A stretch of 31,555 bases of DNA, taken from the NCBI GenBank assembly GCA_002316835.1, contig DCEG01000073.1:1-31555 (forward strand). Reading direction: 5' to 3'. This stretch comes from Bacteroidales bacterium UBA1035 (GTDB lineage Bacteria; Bacteroidota; Bacteroidia; Bacteroidales; Dysgonomonadaceae). The notes under the pieces were generated by a model that was not told the DNA's origin, did no database searches, and worked only from the letters and a program-made list of their open reading frames with translations. The position numbers and the translations under genes are program-made. Numbering within the stretch: the stretch's first letter is position 1; each line of letters begins with the position of its first letter. Of the stretch, positions 1 through 5,705 are shown one piece after another.

Positions 1-9
1 TTTCAATGA

Positions 10-81
10 GCGGCAAACGAGATTCGAACTCGCGACCCTCAGCTTGGGAAGCTAACGCTCTACCGACTGAGCTATTGCCGC
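10..81 (-). tRNA. tRNA-Gly (anticodon CCC)
   Basis: The reverse strand folds into a full cloverleaf of 72 nt. The 7-bp acceptor stem is GCGGCAA/TTGCCGC. The anticodon stem is TTAGC/GCTGA around the loop TTCCCAA, which gives anticodon CCC. The T-arm is GCGAG-TTCGAAT-CTCGT. No CCA is encoded. A -7 box lies 12 nt upstream, and the gene is divergent from the tRNA-Pro gene. Confidence 0.96.
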
Positions 82-92
82 AATTATTTCTG

Positions 93-100
93 CAAATGTA
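93..100 (-). promoter_or_regulatory. -7 box (TACATTTG) for tRNA-Gly
   Basis: On the minus strand the sequence reads TACATTTG, matching the Bacteroidota -7 consensus TAnnTTTG, 12 nt upstream of the mature tRNA 5' end. No convincing -33 TTG was found at the usual spacing. Confidence 0.6.
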
Positions 101-174
101 GTTGTTTTTTCAATTGATTTCTCAGTTGGATGAGAGTTTTTTTTGATTTTGTTCTGAGCAAACAAAAAATATTG

Positions 175-182
175 TAACTTTG
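175..182 (+). promoter_or_regulatory. -7 box (TAACTTTG) for tRNA-Pro
   Basis: TAACTTTG matches TAnnTTTG and sits 13 nt before the tRNA 5' end. A TTTG at 148-151 is a possible -33 element with a 23-bp spacer. Confidence 0.65.
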
Positions 183-195
183 CAGTCGCAAAAAT

Positions 196-269
196 CGGGA
201 TGTAGCACAGTTGGCTAGCGCGCCACGTTCGGGACGTGGAGGTCGGGTGTTCGAGTCACCTCATCCCGA
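196..269 (+). tRNA. tRNA-Pro (anticodon CGG)
   Basis: A 74-nt cloverleaf. The acceptor stem CGGGATG (196-202) pairs with CATCCCG (262-268), with discriminator A269. The anticodon stem CCACG/CGTGG encloses the loop TTCGGGA, giving anticodon CGG. The T-arm has the TTCGAGT loop. CCA is not encoded. It has its own promoter and is followed at once by an intrinsic terminator, so it is a single-gene unit. Confidence 0.96.
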
Positions 270-271
270 CA

Positions 272-306
272 CAAAAAAGACGGAAGTTTAGGCTTTCGTC
301 TTTTTT
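272..306 (+). terminator. Intrinsic terminator after tRNA-Pro
   Basis: An A-rich left arm with GACGGAAG and a right arm CTTTCGTC followed by a run of six T form a hairpin directly after the tRNA. Confidence 0.8.
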
Positions 307-758
307 ATATTCTTAATCCTGGAATTTTATCAATAAATTCTTGTTTTCGTCATGATATTTTACTCAACGTAAAAGTATAAAGTTCTTCAACATGTTTTCA
401 ATTTAAATCCCACTTTTAGAAGTTTTCGATGTCCGGGGAAATTTTTTCACAAATGTGAAGACGCCAGAACTCTCTGGCTTGTGTCATAATTTTTTTTGCA
501 ATTACTTTCATCAATTTTTCCGTTAGAATTGTATGTTATAATTTGGTTTTGGTCTGATTTCCATTTTATTGTACAAAGTAACATAAATAAGCCAGACGAA
601 TATGAGATGATGATGCATAAATTGTATCTATATCGTTCTGATTGACTCAATAATGGTTGTAAATGTCATATAATCAGAGAGTAGGATTTATGAAGTCATT
701 TAAGCATTTGTCCAATTTTTCCCCACTTTTGATTCTAATTAAATAGGATTTCGAAATC
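307..758. other. Gene-poor AT-rich intergenic stretch
   Basis: About 450 bp without a convincing gene. A 67-codon minus frame (447-650) has no recognisable domain and atypical composition. The stretch holds a small hairpin (GCCAGA at 463-468 pairing with TCTGGC at 473-478, 4-nt loop) and a repeated CCCACTTTT at 409-417 and 722-730. A near-perfect 28-bp palindrome overlaps its right end. It could be decayed sequence, but no parent gene is recognisable. Confidence 0.5.
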
Positions 759-766
759 TTATTTAA
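739..766. repeat. 28-bp near-perfect palindrome at the end of the DUF7010 gene
   Basis: The two 14-nt halves (739-752 and 753-766) are complementary at 13 of 14 positions, and the exception (746/759) is a G-T wobble in RNA. The core is GATTTCGAAATC at 747-758. It straddles the stop codon of the gene at 759-1304 and could act as its transcription terminator, though no long T-run follows. Confidence 0.7.
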
Positions 767-1304
767 CTCTCTTCAGCAAAATTACAATAGTAATAATATA
801 TACAAATACAATGGCAAAAGGAATGGCTACAAACCGAAGATCGGGTAAAAGATACCATAGCGTTAAAACAAGTATGGTTCTGAAAATTCCGTGAAAAAGT
901 CCAACCCAGTGTTGTACAATCCATGAAAAAGGAAGCCACATCAGACCGGTAAGAATGCCGACAGTTAGAGGCAGAGACGTGTAGTCTGTCATGAAAAACG
1001 GTATGGCAATGGAGTAAACCAGCAGCGCTTCGCCCATCGCGAAAAAGAACAGGTTGTCAAACGTGTTTTTGAGTTTTTTCTTATCTAGAAAATTTTCGCC
1101 GGTAAATTTCGAAATAAACATACCCAAGCTGGCGATAAATCCGGTACAAATAAATAACAACCAAGTTTCGAGTTGAGGTGGAAGAAAAATACCGCCAATT
1201 CCTACAATTGTCCACATAATGATGCCTGCAAAAGGCATGGCAAGGAATTTTCGTTGAGCAAATTCCTGACGCTGTGTTTCTAAAGATCGTGTTTCTGTGT
1301 TCAT
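759..1304 (-). CDS. DUF7010-like integral membrane protein
   Basis: A 181-residue protein with about five or six hydrophobic membrane segments: roughly 22-42, 47-65, 85-105, 110-130 and 140-178, the last probably two helices. A charged stretch (about 68-80) lies after the second. The central sequence with WLPFSWIVQHWVGLFHG resembles DUF7010 proteins, a family of unknown function; that family call is from memory of its look, not a search. It is the last gene of a three-gene operon. Its ATG overlaps the stop of the winged-helix gene by 4 bp (ATGA), so translation is probably coupled. No function can be assigned. A role in the membrane together with the first gene of the operon is inference. Confidence 0.75.
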   Translation of the reverse strand: MNTETRSLETQRQEFAQRKFLAMPFAGIIMWTIVGIGGIFLPPQLETWLLFICTGFIASLGMFISKFTGENFLDKKKLKNTFDNLFFFAMGEALLVYSIAIPFFMTDYTSLPLTVGILTGLMWLPFSWIVQHWVGLFHGIFRTILVLTLWYLLPDLRFVAIPFAIVFVYIITIVILLKRVK

Positions 1305-1585
1305 AAATTCAAATATCCTTTAAGTGATTCTACATATTTCTCAAAAGCTTTCACACCAACAGGTGTTATTTTGCACACGGTGCGGGTTCGTTTTCCTACA
1401 AATCCACGCTCTACTTCAACATAACCCGCTTCGCTCAATTTATCTATTTGCACACTCAGGTTTCCCGATGTCGATTTTGTTGTATCCTTCAGGTAAACAA
1501 AATCAGCTTCTTCTATCGATAGCAGAATCGACATAATCGCTAATCTTAATTCAGAATGAAGTAGAGGATCGAGTTCCTTAAACAT
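1301..1585 (-). CDS. Winged-helix transcriptional regulator (HTH_34/MarR-like)
   Basis: A 94-residue protein, essentially one winged helix. Residues about 8-30 form the leading helices, about 35-55 the HTH (KSTSGNLSVQIDKLSEAGYV) and about 57-75 the wing (ERGFVGKRTRTVCKITP). This matches small single-domain regulators of the winged-helix DNA-binding family (PF13601 type), which usually repress small operons of membrane proteins. It lies between two membrane protein genes, overlapping the upstream gene by 8 bp and the downstream by 4 bp. It has no sensor domain, so dimerisation or a small ligand may control it. A palindrome in the operon promoter (2225-2241) is a natural candidate for its own binding site. 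Confidence 0.88.
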   Translation of the reverse strand: MFKELDPLLHSELRLAIMSILLSIEEADFVYLKDTTKSTSGNLSVQIDKLSEAGYVEVERGFVGKRTRTVCKITPVGVKAFEKYVESLKGYLNL

Positions 1586-2162
1586 TTTTTCGTCCTTTCC
1601 AATTCAAAATATGCCCCGGAATTACTTGTATCAACAGGAAGAGAGCTGCAAAGACTAGGATTGAATCTGATGTATTACCCAAAATCAAACAAATAACAGA
1701 CAAAAACATTCCGATGAATCCCGAAATAATTAATGGTCTAAATTTTATGATTAGTCCGGTAATTGTTGTTCCAATGCTAATGAGTACGACAACTAGAAAT
1801 AATATCGGGAAACTGTAGATAAAAGAGGATGCCAAAGAAGGAATAAATGCAGAAATCCCAATTACTGTCCATACGTAGGAGATAATTTTATCGATATATG
1901 TCTTTGGAGTTTTTGCTTTTTTCTTGAGGAAGATGAACATCAGCGGAAGACCAATTACAGGAATTGTTAACCAAAAAAAGTTCCACATATGATTTCCCGT
2001 TGTGGTCAGCATATACCAAACTATCAAAGACACAATAACAGTAGTGTATCCCCAAATGAGAAAAGGTATACCGTTATCTTTTTCCAAACGTTGCTGCGTG
2101 TTGCGAATCATTTGAGTGATAAGCTCTAAGCTTTCTTTCTCATTCAATTGTTTTTCTTCCAT
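1578..2162 (-). CDS. Integral membrane protein of unknown function
   Basis: A 194-residue protein. A cytoplasmic-looking N-terminus of about 30 charged residues (many E, Q, N, R) is followed by five or six hydrophobic segments, roughly 33-52, 60-78, 93-113, 117-138, 143-162 and 165-185. No catalytic motif is seen. It is the first gene of the operon with the winged-helix regulator and the DUF7010-like protein, and overlaps the regulator start by 8 bp. Membrane protein plus small wHTH pairs of this kind are common in Bacteroidota and Firmicutes but remain functionally undescribed. I do not recognise a specific family. Confidence 0.75.
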   Translation of the reverse strand: MEEKQLNEKESLELITQMIRNTQQRLEKDNGIPFLIWGYTTVIVSLIVWYMLTTTGNHMWNFFWLTIPVIGLPLMFIFLKKKAKTPKTYIDKIISYVWTVIGISAFIPSLASSFIYSFPILFLVVVLISIGTTITGLIIKFRPLIISGFIGMFLSVICLILGNTSDSILVFAALFLLIQVIPGHILNWKGRKNV

Positions 2163-2212
2163 AAAATAAAGTTTTAAAAAATGGATAATCTTGATTGTTT
2201 GTAAATCGGATA

Positions 2213-2220
2213 CAAATATA
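2213..2220 (-). promoter_or_regulatory. -7 box (TATATTTG) of the membrane/wHTH operon
   Basis: The minus strand reads TATATTTG about 50 nt upstream of the ATG at 2162. A 17-bp palindrome begins 4 nt further upstream, inside what should be the -33/-7 spacer. Confidence 0.7.
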
Positions 2221-2224
2221 AATC

Positions 2225-2241
2225 AGTTTATAATATAAACT
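2225..2241. promoter_or_regulatory. Candidate operator: perfect 17-bp palindrome
   Basis: AGTTTATA-A-TATAAACT is an exact inverted repeat (8+1+8). A second perfect palindrome, TATAATATTATA, abuts it at 2241-2252. Both lie directly upstream of the -7 box of the operon that encodes the winged-helix regulator, where bound repressor would block RNA polymerase. Autoregulation is inferred. Confidence 0.6.
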
Positions 2242-2292
2242 ATAATATTATAAAAGAAAATTCATTATTTTAACTTTATTTAATAGATTTAG

Positions 2293-2766
2293 TTATTCGC
2301 GAGGTGATTCTTTAATAATAGGAATTTCTCTTTTTACGCTTTGACTGAGAGAAATCATGGTTTCAGTAGCCACTACTCCGGGAATCTCCTGAATTTTATT
2401 GTTTAGCAAATCCATTAGATGCTCATTGTCTTTAGCATATAGTTTGATGAGAAGCGTATAGGGTCCGGTAGTAAAATGACATTCTGTTACTTCGGGGATT
2501 TTATCGAATTCGGGAATCACGTTTTTATACATGGAGCCTTTTTCAAGTTTCACGCCGATATATGCACTGGCAGCGTATCCAAGAATTTTTGGATTGACAT
2601 GATAGCCGGATCCGGTTATAACATTGTTTTCCACCATACGCTGAACGCGTTGATGAATGGCGGCGCGTGAAACTCCACATTGATCAGCAACATCTCTGAA
2701 CGGGATTCGAGCGTTTTGCGAAATTATTTCAAGTATTTGTCTGTCTAGCCTGTCAATTTTTTCCAT
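2293..2766 (-). CDS. Lrp/AsnC family transcriptional regulator
   Basis: 157 residues, the usual length. The N-terminal HTH_AsnC domain (about 3-60) starts with the typical LDRQILEIISQNARIPFRDVA and has the recognition helix around VSRAAIHQRVQRM. The C-terminal RAM/effector domain (about 68-150) shows TECHFTTGPYTLLIKLYAKD and an amphipathic end. Family members bind DNA as dimers or octamers and respond to amino acids, most often controlling amino-acid metabolism or transport. It is a single gene with its own -7 box, in the same direction as its neighbours but separated from them by 130-140 bp. The effector and targets cannot be read from the sequence. Confidence 0.95.
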   Translation of the reverse strand: MEKIDRLDRQILEIISQNARIPFRDVADQCGVSRAAIHQRVQRMVENNVITGSGYHVNPKILGYAASAYIGVKLEKGSMYKNVIPEFDKIPEVTECHFTTGPYTLLIKLYAKDNEHLMDLLNNKIQEIPGVVATETMISLSQSVKREIPIIKESPRE

Positions 2767-2791
2767 GGGAATTTGTTTTAAAATAATAGTT

Positions 2792-2799
2792 CAAAGATA
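2792..2799 (-). promoter_or_regulatory. -7 box (TATCTTTG) of the Lrp/AsnC gene
   Basis: The minus strand reads TATCTTTG 25 nt upstream of the start codon, giving a very short 5' UTR. No clear -33 element was found. Confidence 0.65.
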
Positions 2800-2907
2800 G
2801 AGAAAAAGTCACAATAAAATAGCATTTTGAAAAGGTTTTTTCCAAAAACGGGTGTTTTTAACACGAAATAAAGGTGAAATACTGATCATTCGTTTACAAA
2901 AAGTAAT

Positions 2908-3597
2908 TCAATTTAAATTGTCCCTAAATATAAATTCTGCAAATTCCAAATCGAGAGGAGTAGTGATTTTGATATTCTTTTCATCTCCCTCCACCAGTTT
3001 TATCTGAACCCCATCGTCTTCAGCAACAGATGCATCATCAGTGAATTCTTCCCGATAAGGTGTTTCGTACGCGTTTTTTAATAAATCGCCCGGAAAAACC
3101 TGCGGTGTTTGTACCAACCGCAAACGTGTCCTGTCCAATGGTTTATGTTCGTACCCGGTGGTGATGCGTACGCTGTTTTTTTCTTCGATAACGGGAATAA
3201 TTCCACAACGAAAATCGAAAGCTTCCTTATAACACCGTTCGATAACTTTTTTCGATACAAATGGCCGGGCAGCATCGTGTATACCAACAATTTCGTCTTC
3301 AGAAATCTCCGATAATCCGTTTTTCACAGAATGAAAACGCGTTTCGCCACCATTTACAATCGTGTGTGCTATTCGAAAATCGTGTTTTTCGCAAAGTTCG
3401 TTCCAGAAATTACTAAATCCCTCGGGTAAAACAACTACAATACGTATCCGGTAATCGAAGTTGTAAAAAGCTTCAATAGTTCTCATCAACATAGGTTTCC
3501 CGCCAATGAGTCGGAACTGTTTCGGGATTTCTCCGCCGGCTCTCAATCCTTTGCCTCCGGCAACGATAACTACACTGAAATGTTGTTCCGGTATCAT
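2908..3597 (-). CDS. ispD: 2-C-methyl-D-erythritol 4-phosphate cytidylyltransferase
   Basis: IspD couples CTP to 2-C-methyl-D-erythritol 4-phosphate in the third step of the non-mevalonate (MEP) isoprenoid pathway, in the cytosol. The 229-residue length is normal. The N-terminal nucleotide-binding loop AGGKGLRAGGEIPKQF (13-28) carries the family's G-x-G-x-R and PKQ elements. HDAARPFV (107-114) is the second signature, and a DDASVAE motif lies near residue 191. One oddity is glycine-glycine in place of the usual alanine pair (VAGGKG, typically AAGxG), which is tolerated in Bacteroidota homologues. It is the last gene of the xseA-membrane protein-xseB-ispD cluster, starting 3 bp after xseB, so it is almost surely cotranscribed. 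Confidence 0.96.
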   Translation of the reverse strand: MIPEQHFSVVIVAGGKGLRAGGEIPKQFRLIGGKPMLMRTIEAFYNFDYRIRIVVVLPEGFSNFWNELCEKHDFRIAHTIVNGGETRFHSVKNGLSEISEDEIVGIHDAARPFVSKKVIERCYKEAFDFRCGIIPVIEEKNSVRITTGYEHKPLDRTRLRLVQTPQVFPGDLLKNAYETPYREEFTDDASVAEDDGVQIKLVEGDEKNIKITTPLDLEFAEFIFRDNLN

Positions 3598-3600
3598 AAG

Positions 3601-3798
3601 CTATGAAATTTCATCGAGAATTTTTTGGAGCTCTTTATCGGTTTTCGTGAGTTTTTCTTTGCAGAATGCAATCAGTTCCGATGCGCGTTTCACTTTTTCG
3701 GTCAAAGCATCAACGTCCAATTCACCCGATTCTATTGCCGAAACAATTTCTTCGAGTTCCTGTTTTGCTTGCGTATAGGTGAGAGTTAATTCTTTCAT
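3601..3798 (-). CDS. xseB: Exodeoxyribonuclease VII small subunit
   Basis: A 65-residue, highly charged protein predicted to be all-helical. It has the XseB pattern of a first helix with ELEEIVSAIESGELDVDALTEKV (about 14-37) and a second helix with CKEKLTKTDKELQKIL. Several XseB chains coat the long helix of XseA to form exonuclease VII, which cuts single-stranded DNA from both ends. The partner xseA is in the same cluster but is separated by a membrane protein gene. Start and length match the family. Confidence 0.95.
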   Translation of the reverse strand: MKELTLTYTQAKQELEEIVSAIESGELDVDALTEKVKRASELIAFCKEKLTKTDKELQKILDEIS

Positions 3799-3802
3799 TT
3801 AT

Positions 3803-4333
3803 TCAATTGTTTTTTGAGTCTTTTTTTATTAAAAAACGGGCAATTGCCGAGTAATTCGTTATCATGAGGTAGCCGATTATCAAACTTAAAACTTTTATCC
3901 CCCAAGCAACATAATCGGTTAAAATCGTGTTTTCCATTTGATTTTGAACTTCGTTCTGCTTCTTTATGAGTAGTTTAAGCAGAAAGACGAGGTGAGTTAA
4001 AACCGTCGGTAAATGGAGGATAATTAAATATAATCCAACAGTTATAATCGCTATTTTCAATACATTAATAAATTCTATGCGTTTTACCGAAAAAGCATCA
4101 TCGTCGAAACCTTTATCTAACTTCAAAGCTCTAATGATAGGATCGGGTCTGAAAATCAGCAATAAAAATATATATGCAAACAGGAAAACTACAACAATGG
4201 CCAAAATCAAGCTGAATGCGGGCATACTTTGAAAAAAGATCGCTATGCTTGGGAGGTAATTAAAGATAATCATAGCCAGGAAATACAATCCCAATAATTT
4301 CAATACAATTCTAAAGAAATCTTTTTTTGTCAC
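3803..4333 (-). CDS. Membrane protein of unknown function between xseA and xseB
   Basis: A 176-residue protein with about four hydrophobic helices, roughly 10-30, 37-60, 90-125 and 145-163. A charged loop (about 63-88, with DKGFDDDAFSVKR) and a short polar stretch (about 126-140) separate them. I recognise no family. The gene sits 4 bp after xseA and 4 bp before xseB, so it is translated from the same message as the exonuclease VII subunits. No known exonuclease VII complex contains a membrane component, so the linkage may be only transcriptional. Confidence 0.75.
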   Translation of the reverse strand: MTKKDFFRIVLKLLGLYFLAMIIFNYLPSIAIFFQSMPAFSLILAIVVVFLFAYIFLLLIFRPDPIIRALKLDKGFDDDAFSVKRIEFINVLKIAIITVGLYLIILHLPTVLTHLVFLLKLLIKKQNEVQNQMENTILTDYVAWGIKVLSLIIGYLMITNYSAIARFLIKKDSKNN

Positions 4334-4337
4334 GACA

Positions 4338-5579
4338 TTAGTTTTTTGTAGTTATTGATTTAACTTTCCCATCAGCAAAAACGGTTTCGATAATTTCGTT
4401 TTCTAACAATTCTTTTACCGATTTGATAATTTTCCCTTCTTTTAATGTCAAACTATATCCCCGTTTTAGAACATTTTCGGGTGAAACCATGTGGATGTAT
4501 TGACCTTTCTCGGACACGAAGTGATTTTCTATTTGCAACAACCGTTTGGTCTGGTGTTTAAAGACAACCGATAGTTGCTGTATCCCGGAAAGTTCGTCCC
4601 GAACAAAAATATTTGATGAATGAATCATCCTTCGCGATAGGTCTGTTAGTTTATATTGTGCATTTTGTATAATAAAATTGCTTTCTTCTACCAATCGCTT
4701 TTGTAAATTTATTAAATCAGCAGCAGTTTCTGAAACATGTGAGATAAGAAATTCTGCTACAGCCGTTGGGGTTTTCGCACGAGTGTGGGCAACGGCATCT
4801 ACAACGGTAATATCGCGTTCGTGGCCGATTCCACTGATGATAGGAAGAGGGAATTGCGCACAATTCGTAGCTAGTAAATATGAATCAAAACAACTTAAAT
4901 CGGACGATGACCCGCCTCCGCGAATAATGCCAACTGCATCGAAATTCTCTTTGTATTCGTAAATCTTTTCCAATGCTGAAATTATCGATGCTTCGCTACG
5001 ATCGCCTTGCATTATTGCCGGAAACAGCTTGGTATAAAACACAAATCCGTACGGGTTTTTTGCCAGTTGGTCACAAAAATCTTCATATCCAGCGGCAGTA
5101 GGTGATGAGATTACTGCAATTCGATTAGTAAGTTCAGGAAGTGAAAGTTCTTTGTTTAATGTCAGCACACCTTCTTCTTCCAGTTGCTTGAGAATAAGTT
5201 GCCGGTTTCGGGCAATTTCGCCAATGGTGAACGACGGATCAATATCGACTACTGAAAGCGAATAGCCGTAAAGTTCGTGAAATTCAATAGAAACCCTTAC
5301 TAAAACACTTAATCCCGATGAAAACTGCTGGCCGGTTTCTGTTTCGAAATACGAGGAAAGCATTTCGTATACATTGCTCCAGATCATTCCGCGCGCACGC
5401 GCAACGATGTTTTGATTTCTGGTGTCTTTTTCAATAAATTCCAGGTAACAATGTCCGTTTTGGTTTCGGCGCACATCGCTCGTTTCTGCCCGCACCCAAT
5501 ATGTATCGGGTAAATGATCGCGAATGGCATCGCGTACTTGCCAGTTTAGTTCGGATAAAGAAAGCGATAGTTCGGGCAT
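4338..5579 (-). CDS. xseA: Exodeoxyribonuclease VII large subunit
   Basis: Catalytic subunit of exonuclease VII, which degrades single-stranded DNA to short oligonucleotides in repair and tolerance of DNA damage. It has 413 residues, somewhat shorter than the E. coli protein (about 456). The N-terminal OB fold (about 1-105) includes LSLSELNWQVRDAIRDHLP. The nuclease domain (about 125-330) carries IAVISSPTAAGYEDF, IIRGGGSSSDLSCFDSY and GIGHERDITVVDAVAHTRAKTPTAVAEFL-type signatures. A helical coiled-coil region and a C-terminal segment with NVLKRGYSL follow. It heads the cluster with a membrane protein, xseB and ispD. No TAnnTTTG box was found upstream, where REP-like palindromes occur instead. 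Confidence 0.96.
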   Translation of the reverse strand: MPELSLSLSELNWQVRDAIRDHLPDTYWVRAETSDVRRNQNGHCYLEFIEKDTRNQNIVARARGMIWSNVYEMLSSYFETETGQQFSSGLSVLVRVSIEFHELYGYSLSVVDIDPSFTIGEIARNRQLILKQLEEEGVLTLNKELSLPELTNRIAVISSPTAAGYEDFCDQLAKNPYGFVFYTKLFPAIMQGDRSEASIISALEKIYEYKENFDAVGIIRGGGSSSDLSCFDSYLLATNCAQFPLPIISGIGHERDITVVDAVAHTRAKTPTAVAEFLISHVSETAADLINLQKRLVEESNFIIQNAQYKLTDLSRRMIHSSNIFVRDELSGIQQLSVVFKHQTKRLLQIENHFVSEKGQYIHMVSPENVLKRGYSLTLKEGKIIKSVKELLENEIIETVFADGKVKSITTKN

Positions 5580-5582
5580 TAG

Positions 5583-5601
5583 CTATTAACCATTTTAATA
5601 G
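5583..5601 (-). promoter_or_regulatory. 7-bp hairpin directly upstream of the xseA start
   Basis: CTATTAA and TTAATAG form a 7-bp stem with a 5-nt loop, ending 3 nt before the xseA ATG. It could affect ribosome access. The stem is AT-rich, so chance is a real alternative. Confidence 0.35.
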
Positions 5602-5616
5602 TTGAAATTCTTGTTT

Positions 5617-5651
5617 GTCATTTTCAGATTCTTCACTACGTTCAGAATGAC
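5617..5651. repeat. REP-like palindromic repeat unit
   Basis: GTCATT (5617-5622) and AATGAC (5646-5651) are inverted ends of a 35-nt unit. On the minus strand it contains the sequence GTCATTCTGAACGTAGTGAA followed by GAATCTGA. I know close relatives of this as scattered intergenic palindromes in many bacteria, including Bacteroidota. It lies between xseA and the subtilase gene. Confidence 0.65.
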
Positions 5652-5679
5652 AGCAAAAGGTGATGTCTTCAGTTAGCTT

Positions 5680-5704
5680 GTCATGCTGACGTCAGGAAGC
5701 ATCT
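5680..5704. repeat. REP-like repeat, second diverged unit
   Basis: This 25-nt unit starts GTCATGCTGAC and ends GAAGCATCT, with outer arms ATGCT/AGCAT and an inner perfect palindrome CTGACGTCAG. It resembles the common variant family 'GTCATGCTGA...GAAGCATCT' and lies 28 bp from the first unit. Confidence 0.6.
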
Positions 5705-5705
5705 A

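Noticed and set aside
447..650. A 67-codon minus-strand open frame in the gene-poor stretch
   Set aside because: No domain, signal peptide or coupling to a neighbour; low-complexity composition. Probably chance.
739..766. Possible XerC/XerD dif site, since the palindrome is 28 bp
   Set aside because: The arms do not resemble known Xer arms (no TTATGTTAA-like half) and there is no 6-bp asymmetric centre.
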